From positions 12,070,719 through 12,134,718 of the forward strand of contig NC_092281.1 of NCBI RefSeq assembly GCF_036320965.1: a stretch of DNA of 64,000 nt, written 5' to 3'. The notes beneath the pieces are model-generated. The model searched no databases, was not told where the DNA came from, and was given only the letters and a program-made list of their open reading frames with translations. Made by a program: the position numbers and the translations under genes. This DNA is from Panulirus ornatus (lineage: Eukaryota > Arthropoda > Malacostraca > Decapoda > Palinuridae). The stretch's first letter is position 1. Each line of letters begins with the position of its first letter. Positions 15,101 to 27,968 of this stretch are shown here, piece by piece.

Positions 15101-18100
15101 GAAGGTTTGTTGAATGTGTCTGATGACAGAGTGGCAGATATAGGGTGTTTTGGACGAGGTGGTGTGCAAAGTGAGAGGGTTAGGGAAAATGATTTGGTAA
15201 ACAGAGAAGAGGTAGTAAAAGCTTTGCGGAAGATGAAAGCCGGCAAGGCAGCAGGTTTGGATGGTATTGCAGTGGAATTTATTAAAAAAGGGGGTGACTG
15301 TATTGTTGACTGGTTGGTAAGGTTATTTAATGTATGTATGACTCATGGTGAGGTGCCTGAGGATTGGCGGAATGCGTGCATAGTGCCATTGTACAAAGGC
15401 AAAGGGGATAAGAGTGAGTGCTCAAATTATAGAGGTATAAGTTTGTTGAGTATTCCTGGTAAATTATATGGGAGGGTATTGATTGAGAGGGTGAAGGCAT
15501 GTACAGAGCATCAGATTGGGGAAGAGCAGTGCGGTTTCAGAAGTGGTAGAGGATGTGTGGATCAGGTGTTTGCCTTGAAGAATGTATGTGAGAAATACTT
15601 AGAAAAGCAAATGGATTTGTATGTAGCATTTATGGATCTGGAGAAGGCATATGATAGAGTTGATAGAGATGCTCTGTGGAAGGTATTAAGAATATATGGT
15701 GTGGGAGGCAAGTTGTTAGAAGCAGTGAAAAGTTTTTATCGAGGATGTAAGGCATGTGTACGTGTAGGAAGAGAGGAAAGTGATTGGTTCTCAGTGAATG
15801 TAGGTTTGCGGCAGGGGTGTGTGATGTCTCCATGGTTGTTTAATTTGTTTATGGATGGGGTTGTTAGGGAGGTAAATGCAAGAGTCCTGGAAAGAGGGGC
15901 AAGTATGAAGTCTGTTGGGGATGAGAGAGCTTGGGAAGTGAGTCAGTTGTTGTTCGCTGATGATACAGCGCTGGTGGCTGATTCATGTGAGAAACTGCAG
16001 AAGCTGGTGACTGAGTTTGGTAAAGTGTGTGGAAGAAGAAAGTTAAGAGTAAATGTGAATAAGAGCAAGGTTATTAGGTACAGTAGGGTTGAGGGTCAAG
16101 TCAATTGGGAGGTGAGTTTGAATGGAGAAAAACTGGAGGAAGTGAAGTGTTTTAGATATCTGGGAGTGGATCTGTCAGCGGATGGAACCATGGAAGCGGA
16201 AGTGGATCATAGGGTGGGGGAGGGGGCGAAAATTTTGGGAGCCTTGAAAAATGTGTGGAAGTCGAGAACATTATCTCGGAAAGCAAAAATGGGTATGTTT
16301 GAAGGAATAGTGGTTCCAACAATGTTGTATGGTTGCGAGGCGTGGGCTATGGATAGAGTTGTGCGCAGGAGGATGGATGTGCTGGAAATGAGATGTTTGA
16401 GGACAATGTGTGGTGTGAGGTGGTTTGATCGAGTAAGTAACGTAAGGGTAAGAGAGATGTGTGGAAATAAAAAGAGCGTGGTTGAGAGAGCAGAAGAGGG
16501 TGTTTTGAAATGGTTTGGGCACATGGAGAGAATGAGTGAGGAAAGATTGACCAAGAGGATATATGTGTCGGAGGTGGAGGGAACGAGGAGAAGAGGGAGA
16601 CCAAATTGGAGGTGGAAAGATGGAGTGAAAAAGATTTTGTGTGATCGGGGCCTGAACATGCAGGAGGGTGAAAGGAGGGCAAGGAATAGAGTGAATTGGA
16701 GCGATGTGGTATACAGGGGTTGACGTGCTGTCAGTGGATTGAATCAAGGCATGTGAAGCGTCTGGGGTAAACCATGGAAAGCTGTGTAGGTATGTATATT
16801 TGCGTGTGTGGACGTGTGTATGTACATGTGTATGGGGGGGGGTTGGGCCATTTCTTTCGTCTGTTTCCTTGCGCTACCTCGCAAACGCGGGAGACAGCGA
16901 CAAAGTATAAAAAAAAAAAAAAAAAAAAAAAAAAATAATTGTTGACAGACAGCATTACAATGGAATATCGAAATTCCTTCGCTGACTACAGTATGATGCA
17001 TATGGCAACTCTTGAATCTAACAAGCAAACTGTCTTATTACTCCCTGAGACTTTCACCTCATGTGAGTGACCTGCAACACTGGCTCAGTGGGTAAATTTT
17101 GACCCAACAAGTGTACAGCCATTGCAACATGAACATCAAACATATCAGGATCAACAGCAAAGCTACAACACATTTACTCTTCCTTACCTAGACATCAAAG
17201 CACCCCAAGATATCTTACTGAAGTGGAAACAGGAGCTCCCTAAAGATAGTTTGGGTGGTGAGGCAGAAGGTCACTCGACTGCATCTGCTGGTGATTCATG
17301 TTGACCTGGCAGACCTGATGATGGCTAAATACCAGTGTATGGTAATTTGTAGTGGTGCAGGCCACTACATTTGGCTTCCCAACGAGCCTAGACAGAATGC
17401 CTTGGAATGCAAGCAGCCTTAGCTCACCATCTGGATATTACATCATTCTAAACAACAAGAGCAAAAGCTACTGTCAACCAATTCTGAAGACCCATATATT
17501 ACTATTTTGTCCAAGCATGGCTGATGTCTGCATTGATTTTGCAAAGCATGAGGTTTAGATTCCCTTACTTAAGCAAATATGTTTTAAGAGAAGTTTTTCC
17601 ATGTTCAAGTAAAATTGTTTTGTCTCACTAAGTGAGGCAACTGTAGTTTTGCTCCCTGGACAATCATCTATGGCTAATTTTTTTTCTAACAAAATAATTT
17701 CTGGAAATTTGTTTTTCTGTGTACTGCAAAGTGTCTCCATATTCTTCCTGCTAGCTCAACTAATCCACTGGTACTGAGCATAAGCTTACCCAACCTTGTA
17801 CTCAAAACAGAAAATAATCAGGAAAAAGGAATTTTAAAATTCTGTGGTACAATAGGGATAGGAAAGTTCAGGAATACCCTTACCCATCCCAATGTTCCAA
17901 TTGGAGAACCATGCCCTTCATCCATCCTCCTGTTGAGTATGGAGGTCCATGCCTCTCACCACTGCCATATTTTCATTTGGAAATCCCTCAAAAACCATAT
18001 GAACAACGATTCTTGACAGCAATTAGCAAATTAGACCTATAACTGGTTCAGTGGTAACTGTCTAAAATAGTTTTAAGTTAATAGGTATTCATTAAAAAAC

Positions 18101-21100
18101 TCATCTTTTTGCTTTCATCTGTCACCAGAAGAGTCTGCCATGGGAGAACCAAGATATAAGACTTCTTAGCTGAATGTACAACTGATATTCTTAATGCCCT
18201 TATGCTGACAAAGTGGTAGAATGAGGTTTTCTTGTTTTTGTAAAAGCAAAAGAAAGTGGCTGCTGTACAATTATACTGTAGTAGGAACAAATCTCAGGTG
18301 ATAGCTTTATCTTGAGCTATCACCTAGCACACTGCACATTGAAGATGTCCAAGGACAGAGTAGTTAGAGGCGAAGAATGGAGCGAGGCACCGGTGCTAGG
18401 CGGCACGCATAACATCTGCAGCTACATTACCCCCACACGAATGTTGTTGGCTGATCGGCCGACGAGCATCTCACTTACGACCTGCCTTGTGGCATCAAGG
18501 CTCTTGATCTTCTTGGTGTCTGTGCTACCATCCTGGGTTGTATCAGATAACCAAGAGGCATAGGCCCGGAATACACCAGCAGTGAGCATCTCCATTAACT
18601 GTTACATAAGATGCTGTCATCAATCCTGTGCTTAAGCTGACACTAGGGTCTACCTGGATAAAACTCACTCTTTAAAATATTTGGATAGATCAGATCACAA
18701 TATATTCCTGAGGAAGTTCAAGTCAACCAAACATGCAATGCTTCAAGTATGTACACTTATAGATATTATAACCTCTTATCTTTATGATGAAATTTATATA
18801 CAGAAAGTTAACCTATCTCAAAATTTTAAACGACCACAACCATGAAATGGAAAAATCTAAAGCACTATTAGCTTCTCTACTGCTCTGGATATTATTCATA
18901 AGCAATGTAATATATCAAAAATATAGCCCATTTAAAAATAAAGATACTCTAAAAAAAATTAGTCAAGAATTTAATGACTCAAAAAATAAAGCACTTACTT
19001 AGGACAAACATCATCAAATAACAGATATAGCTCCCTTTATCTTGCACAACTCTCCTGACATGTATAGCAATAGAATATATGCAAATATTTTGGCTATTAG
19101 CCATCTCCATACTTTGCAGTACTGAAGACAAACCACCTGCTAAAAAATTCTGCATGAATGAGCTATTGTTTAAGCAGGTTAGAAACAAGTTTCACAGGTC
19201 TACTATATGTGCTTATTATTCAAAATAGGGCAGATATTTGAATAAAAAATCATTATCTGAAATGAAAGGCATAGTGATTAATCACTAGAATGAAAACATA
19301 CCCAAGACTCACCTTGATAAGGTTGTACATGCTTGTTTAGTTTTGTAAATGCCTTTATACTTTAATTTTAGTTATTGTCTTATATTTCCAATTACTCTCA
19401 TATCCAAAATACTATTGTTTCCTATAATCAAGCAAGAGTCTAACAAGAATGAACATCAATTAGCAAAATTTTTGCAATTTCATGAGATCTGACCAAATAT
19501 TCAAACTATTTTCCTTCCATTCAATGGCATTCTCCAACCACTGTGGGTTGGAAAAAAAACTTTACTCAGGAGTTAATGAAATATTTAATTACTAATCCAT
19601 AAATGCAATTGGAACTCTGCTTTGTGAAAAAATACTTCTTTAACAGAAGTATTGTCAGCTTTCTTTTGGGATATTCGAAGTTTCTAGCCCGAAATTTTAC
19701 AGAAAAGCTTTGCTTCCAAATCCAATTTGTTTATGAAGGGGTTTTTGTTAAGAGAGATTTTAGTTTAATCAAACTGGTATAGATTTTCCTGGCACAAGAA
19801 CAAATACAGCAATTCAAAATATTCAATTCTATCCATTTGTCATCATACAAGCCACAAAAATATGGTTTTTCTAAAGGAGGTATCACAATAGCATTTTCAT
19901 TTGACAAATTACTTTTCATAAGGGATTAAAAGTTTGTCTTCATTCATATTCTTTTGTTACTTATAAAAATGAATGCTTCATCAGCTGTCCCCCTAGCTTC
20001 CATAGCCAAGACTGGAAAAAATTACAAATTAGCAAACACAAATTCAAAACAGATTATTTCCACCTACTGTAATGTCTGATTTACTGTTATAACATTCACA
20101 AAAACATTAGTCATGAACATATATCTTTAAACCTTAAAATCTTACCATATGACTTAATTATGAACAAATTCCACAGTAAACTTGGAAGGGACTACAATCA
20201 ATCAATCCTTACAGGGACTTCCCACTCCAGACAACAGGGTTATGCTATACATGTGGTCAAAAGGAAACATGGAGGTGATGGAGATGTGGTGACTTTCATA
20301 GTGTGGGGTTCAGAAGTGAAGAAATTGGTTACAATAATGATGATTATGAAGGTAGTTGTGATACAAACGTAATAACAATGGCAATGGCTGTAGAGATGAT
20401 GGTTATTAATTATAGTGAGGAGATGATTCAGGAGGTAAGAAAAGAAAGGTAATCTTAAAAACTCTTTAAGGTAGACTGAGTCCCTAAGACTTTAATAAAT
20501 GAGAGCTTCACACACGAGTAGCATCCGCAACTAAAGCTAGATTCCTTCATTATGAAGAGACAGGAGAAAAAACTGCAATACATTATACTGTATGACCTCA
20601 TACTAAATAGAAAAACTTTCTGAGCAGACAGGATGGCACGGTAGTTCCTTATATCCATCCTGGAGAGACAGTAACATGATCACATTCTGTGATCACATTC
20701 TGGCAAAAAACTTACCACTAAGAACTCCTCCTTGTCAACACGCTCATTACCATCCGTGTCAAACATGTTGAAAGCGATGCGAAATCCTGTCTGGGGCTCT
20801 GTGAAGATCAGATTTCACATTAACTAGGATATATTACCATCAAAAATTAAAAGTATATATCTTGGACCACTTCTCTTGACAGACATTATATTAGCAATGA
20901 TATGGTGTACAAATCCAGCAATACAACACAAACCTACCATTACTTACTTGTAAGAATGGACAGCAAAAACAAATACTCCGTATATGATATAATACCTGTA
21001 AAAGAACAGAATTCTTAGTCTGGATATATCTAAACAATAACTGATAAAAGTAAAGTACCGTGCTTGAACACCAAAAACATTACTAAAACTTGTACTTTGT

Positions 21101-23959
21101 TACAATAATACCTAAACTAACAGCTTGATTTTGCAATGAAAACAAGCAAACATCCTGTGTTAACATGACATAATCACTAACCCTTGTCAAATATTGTCCT
21201 GAACATGTCTGGTGAGCCCTTTGACAAAATCGGAGTCTCCTGAGCAAAGCGATCAAGATCATTCTCCTGCAGAATCCTCCTCTTCAAACGTGCTGTGGGC
21301 AACATATACTGTAAAAGTATATATATATGTGTGGAAGTCGAGAACATTATCTCGGAAAGCAAAAATGGGTATGTTTGAAGGAATAGTGGTTCCAACAATG
21401 TTGTATGGTTGCGAGGCGTGGGCTATGGATAGAGCTGTGCGCAGGAGGATGGATGTGCTGGAAATGAGATGTTTGAGGACAATGTGTGGTGTGAGGTGGT
21501 TTGATCGGGTAAGTAACGTAAGGGTAAGAGAGATGTGTGGAAATAAAAAGAGCATGGTTGAGAGAGCAGAAGAGGGTGTTTTGAAATGGTTTGGGCACAT
21601 GGAGAGAATGAGTGAGGAAAGATTGACCAAGAGGATATATGTGTCGGAGGTGGAGGGAACGAGGAGAAGTGGGAGACCAAATTGGAGGTGGAAAGATGGA
21701 GTGAAAAAGATTTTGTGTGATCGGGGCCTGAACATGCAGGAGGGTGAAAGGAGGGCAAGGAATAGAGTGAATTGGATTGATGTGGTATACCGGGGTTGAC
21801 GTGCTGTCAGTGGATTGAATCAGGGCATGTGAAGCGTCTGGGGTAAACCATGGAAAGCTGTGTAGGTATGTATATTTGCGTGTGTGGACGTATGTATATA
21901 CATGTGTATGGGGGTGGGTTGGGCCATTTCTTTCGTCTGTTTCCTTGCGCTACCTCGCAAACGCGGGAGACAGCGACAAAAAAAAAAAAAAAAAGGGCAA
22001 ATGAGAGTTGGGGTGAGAGAGTATCATTAAATTTTAGGGAGGATAAAAAGATGTTCTGGAAGGAGGTAAATAAAGTGCGTAAGACAAGGGAGCAAATGGG
22101 AACTTCAGTGAAGGGCGCAAATGGGGAGGTGATAACAAGTAGTGGTGATGTGAGAAGGAGATGTAGTGAGTATTTTGAAGGTTTGTTGAATGTGTTTGAT
22201 GATAGAGTGTCAGATATAGGGTGTTTTGGTCGAGGTGGTGTGCAAAGTGAGAGGGTTAGGGAAAATGATTTGGTAAACAGAGAAGAGGTAGTAAAAGCTT
22301 TGCGGAAGATGAAAGCCGGCAAGGCAGCAGGTTTGGATGGTATTGCAGTGGAATTTATTAAAAAAGGGGGGTGACTGTATTGTTGACTGGTTGGTAAGGT
22401 TATTTAATGTATGTATGACTCATGGTGAGGTGCCTGAGGATTGGCGGAATGCATGCATAGTGCCATTGTACAAAGGCAAAGGGGATAAGAGTGAGTGCTC
22501 AAATTACAGAGGTATAAGTTTGTTGAGTATTCCTGGTAAATTATATGGGAGGGTATTGATTGAGAGGGTGAAGGCATGTACAGAGCATCAGATTGGGGAA
22601 GAGCAGTGTGGTTTCAGAAGTGGTAGAGGATGTGTGGATCAGGTGTTTGCTTTGAAGAATGTATGTGAGAAATACCTAGAAAAGCAAATGGATTTGTATG
22701 TAGCATTTATGGATCTGGAGAAGGCATATGATAGAGTTGATAGAGATGCTCTGTGGAAGGTATTAAGAATATATGGTGTGGGAGGCAAGTTGTTAGAAGC
22801 AGTGAAAAGTTTTTATCGAGGATGTAAGGCATGTGTACATGTAGGAAGAGAGGAAAGTGATTGGTTCTCAGTGAATGTAGGTTTGCGGCAAGGGTGTGTG
22901 ATGTCTCCATGGTTGTTTAATTTGTTTATGGATGGGGTTGTTAGGGAGGTGAATGCAAGAGTTTTGGAAAGAGGGGCAAGTATGAAGTCTGTTGGGGATG
23001 AGAGAGCTTGGGAAGTGAGTCAGTTGTTGTTCGCTGATGATACAGCGCTGGTGGCTGATTCATGTGAGAAACTGCAGAAGCTGGTGACTGAGTTTGGTAA
23101 AGTGTGTGAAAGAAGAAAGTTAAGAGTAAATGTGAATAAGAGCAAGGTTATTAGGTACAGTAGGGTTGAGGGTCAAGTCAATTGGGAGGTGAGTTTGAAT
23201 GGAGAAAAACTGGAGGAAGTGAAGTGTTTTAGATATCTGGGAGTGGATCTGGCAGCGGATGGAACCATGGAAGCGGAAGTGGATCATAGGGTGGGGGAGG
23301 GGGTGAAAATTCTGGGAGCCTTGAAGAATGTGTGGAAGTCGAGAACATTATCTCTGAAAGCAAAAATGGGTATGTTTGAAGGAATAGTGGTTCCAACAAT
23401 GTTGTATGGTTGCGAGGCGTGGGCTATGGATAGAGTTGTGCGCAGGAGGATGGATGTGCTGGAAATGAGATGTTTGAGGACAATGTGTGGTGTGAGGTGG
23501 TTTGATCGAGTAAGTAACGTAAGGGTAAGAGAGATGTGTGGAAATAAAAAGAGCGTGGTTGAGAGAGCAGAAGAGGGTGTTTTGAAATGGTTTGGGCACA
23601 TGGAGAGAATGAGTGAGGAAAGATTGACCAAGAGGATATATGTGTCGGAGGTGGAGGGAACGAGGAGAAGAGGGAGACCAAATTGGAGGTGGAAAGATGG
23701 AGTGAAAAAGATTTTGTGTGATCGGGGCCTGAACATGCAGGAGGGTGAAAGGAGGGCAAGGAATAGAGTGAATTGGAGCGATGTGGTATACCGGGGTTGA
23801 TGTGCTGTCAGTGGATTGAATCAAGGCATGTGAAGCATCTGGGGTAAACCATGGAAAGCTGTGTAGGTATGTATATTTGCGTGTGTGGACGTATGTATAT
23901 ACATGTGTATGGGGGTGGGTTGGGCCATTTCTTTCGTCTGTTTCCTTGCGCTACCTCGC

Positions 23960-24045
<86 letters not shown>

Positions 24046-27000
24046 TTTATACTTTGTCGCTGTCTCCCGCGTTTGCGAGGTAGCGCAAGGAAACAGACGA
24101 AAGAAATGGCCCAACCCCCCCCATACACATGTACATACACACGTCCACACACGCAAATATACATACCTACACAGCTTTCCTTGGTTTACCCCGGACGCTT
24201 CACATGCCTTGATTCAATCCACCGACAGCACGTCAACCCCTGTATACCACATCGCTCCAATTCCCTCTATTCCTTGCCCTCCTTTCACCCTCCTGCATAT
24301 TCAGGCCCCGATCACACAAAATCCCTTTTCACTCCATCTCTCCACCTCCAATTTGGTCTCCCTCTTCTCCTCGTTCCCTCCACCTCCGACACATATATCC
24401 TCTTGGTCAATCTTTCCTCACTCATTCTCTCCATGTGCCCAAACCATTTCAAAACACCCTCTTCTGCTCTCTCAACCACGCTCTTTTTATTTCCACACAT
24501 CTCTCTTACCCTTACGTTACTTACTCGATCAAACCACCTCACACCACACATTGTCCTCAAACATCTCATTTCCAGCACATCCATCCTCCTGCGCACAACT
24601 CTATCCATAGCCCATGCCTCGCAACCATACAACATTGTTGGAACTACTATTCCTTCAAACATACCCATTTTTGCTTTCCGGGATAATGTTCTCGACTTCC
24701 ACACATTTTTCAAGGCTCCCAAAATTTTCGCCCCCTCCCCCACCCTATGATCCACTTCTGCTTCCATGGTTCCATCCGCTGACAGATCCACTCCCAGATA
24801 TCTAAAACACTTCACTTCCTCCAGTTTTTCTCCATTCAAACTCACCTCCCAATTGACTTGACCCTCAACCCTACTGTACCTAATAACCTTGCTCTTATTC
24901 ACATTTACTCTTAACTTTCTTCTTCCACACACTTTACCAAACTCCGTCACCAGCTTCTGCAGTTTCTCACATGAATCCGCCACCAGCGCTGTATCATCAG
25001 CGAACAACAACTGACTCACTTCCCAAGCTCTCTCATCCCCAACAGACTTCATACTTGCCCCTCTTTCCAAGACTCTTGCATTTACCTCCCTAACAACCCC
25101 ATCCATAAACAAATTAAACAACCATGGAGACATCACACACCCCTGCCGCAAACCTACATTCACTGAGAACCAATCACTTTCCTCTCTTCCTACACGTACA
25201 CATGCCTTACATCCTCGATAAAAACTTTTCACTGCTTCTAACAACTTGCCTCCCACACCATATATTCTTAATACCTTCCACAGAGCATCTCTATCAACTC
25301 TATCATATGCCTTCTCCAGATCCATAAATGCTACATACAAATCCATTTGCTTTTCTAAGTATTTCTCACATACATTCTTCAAAGCAAACACCTGATCCAC
25401 ACATCCTCTACCACTTCTGAAACCACACTGTATATATATATATATACACAGAGTATTAATTATTCTTGGCAAGACATTTACCAAAAAGGATACCAAATCG
25501 TTAATTTCTACCTATCAATCATATTTTCTATCTGTAACCAGTATGTGAATGCTACACATGAGCCCTGCCATCAGAGTAAAATTTTGTTGTATGTAGTTGG
25601 TAGGTACGCAATGACAGCAGTTGGACGGTGTCGATATTTCCTGTCATAACAGTTACTCTACACAGCTGCTTCCATATATAACTTTCTCATACTGTTTTCA
25701 TGGGTCTTGTCTCTTTCTACATATGTTCTCATTCCCTACATTCACACAGCCTTCTTCAGTTATTATCTAGGTGTATATTTATTCTTCCTGCTACCTTCTG
25801 TCATTCATCAACCAATTCTATATCAACAGGCCTTAAACCTTTTCAGTTACATGCTCTCCTCTCAACTCATTCTGCAGAATTGGATGAGGTGACAAATCAA
25901 TTAATGTGCATTTGAAAGTGAATGAGAGATAAATGGCACAAATACCACGACCTGCACATAACTCACGTCTGGGTTCAGAGTCTGTGACAGACTCAATAAA
26001 GTCCTGTGGAGTCATGTAGAGCTGGCCCTCATATTCTGCAGAAGCAAACTTAATGAACCGACGTTCACGATGGTTGAGCTTCAGACCTCGCAGAGACTGC
26101 TCGTCGGTCTGTTAAAAGACAAAATCATCACATCAAAAAGATGTACAGGTGCCAACAATTGCAGTACCTTCACTGCAGTACTTCAGATTATAGCATCCAC
26201 AGTTACTATGAGTAAAAGACAATTATTTCACAATAAGTAGGCCATGTTTACCTTTCCCTCTTCAGACTCTGAACTTCAAGCCAGCCTAACTTTGCATTGC
26301 TAGAAATTAATGTATGAGAACCATATAATTTACTATCTGTCCTTAACCACTCACACAAGCTTCTCTCACCTACATAAGTGAAATTTCTGCCCTTGTGTTC
26401 GGTGTTGGCTACTCCCATCTGCCTGGCAACCAGAGATACACAATGCTCTGTTTTCAATAGGAATCTCTAGAGTGATTAGGGATTAGTTTGTATTACAAGG
26501 CTGTTTTGTATACTTCAGCCGTACCTTCAATGTTATCATAATACTCCACCTCAAGATCCAGTTAGAAAAATGCTTTTCCCCTAAATTGTATGTCATTAAA
26601 ATATGTTTTAACAATGATGGAGGAACGTATTTCCACACACACTAAGTAGGACCACAAGTGAGAAGCAGCCACTAGGAAAGATAACCATCAGGCATGCATG
26701 ATGGAGGCAGCATGATACCATACAAGGCTGCAAACACCACCTGCAGCACCACGTCCTGCTGAGGCACCTCCTGGCTCTTCACATTACACCATCTGCCATG
26801 ACAGTTCCTCCTGATGCACCACCTGGCTCCTTACACCACACCACCTGCTGCACTAGGTCCTGCTGGGGCACCACCTGGCTCCTCGCACTACACCAACTGC
26901 CATAACAACTGTGGAGGCACCACCTGGTTCCTTCCATCACATTAAGTGGCACATCAAGGTTCTGCTGGGGCACCACCTGGCTCCTTACATTTACACCACT

Positions 27001-27869
27001 TGTCATAACAGGTCCTCATGAGGCACTACCTGGCTCCTTACACCGCATCAAATGACATACTAGTTACTGCCGGGGCATCACTAGGTACCGCTGGGGGATC
27101 AACTGGCTCCTCCTACTACACCACCTTGCTTACTTCACGTCCAGACGTCTCCAAATGGTAAACCAGGCCAAAGAAGTGATAAAAAAAGTACTAATATATG
27201 TGTGACATAGCCTTTAAATTAAAATGCATGGGGAGACGGACAAGGTTTTTTAAAGACACTGTATGTTTCTCATCTACTCCACACACCCAGAAGACCTAAA
27301 GATGTGCTGCTGTCTGTTTCCCTTTGAATTCTCGAGGACGAGATGTTGTAAGTTTCCGTGCACAACAGTAGCCAACCGCTGAGGCTGATCTCTTTCCTGA
27401 ATTGATAATCACTGTAGATATCCCAACAGTCTGTAAAGAAGTTTGTATCCCGGCAGCTTGCATGCAAGTTAGTATCCCGAAAGTCTGTAAAATAAATTAG
27501 GACTCCGACAGTCAGTAAACACATCAGTGTCCCGAAAATTTGGAAATACGTTTTCAGGCAGTTAAACAAGTTAGTATCCCAACAGTTTGTAAGCAAATTA
27601 GCACTCCGGCAGTTTGTCAAAAGGCTACTATCCCGACAGTTTCTCAGTATGTAGATATTCCAGCAGTTAGTGAGCAAGTTAGTATTCCGACAGTCGACAG
27701 ATCTGCCATTTTCATACAAACTAAAGTTTTAAAACAGGAATACTGATGAAAGTTTTGGGTACACTGTAAAAACGATTAAAGGTCATATAGTCGGATGACA
27801 CTACTGCAAACCCTTTCTTTACAGCATTAGCAAAGTCGATGGTGATAGTTTCCATCTTCAATCTTTAGC

Positions 27870-27968
<99 letters not shown>

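Noticed and set aside
14533..16747. Long antisense open frames (237, 158, 150 and 111 codons) opposite the LINE gene, repeated in every copy
   Set aside because: They mirror the purine-rich LINE coding strand and show no independent domain; they are shadows of the reverse-transcriptase gene.
18300..18570. Possible coding fragment on the minus strand
   Set aside because: Composition hints at a former coding repeat, but no motif could be assigned and stops interrupt it.
23808..24750. Frames of up to 299 codons crossing the (TA)n centre of the LINE palindrome
   Set aside because: They are joins of LINE 3' untranslated region, I-Y repeats from (TA)n and antisense LINE; no real protein.
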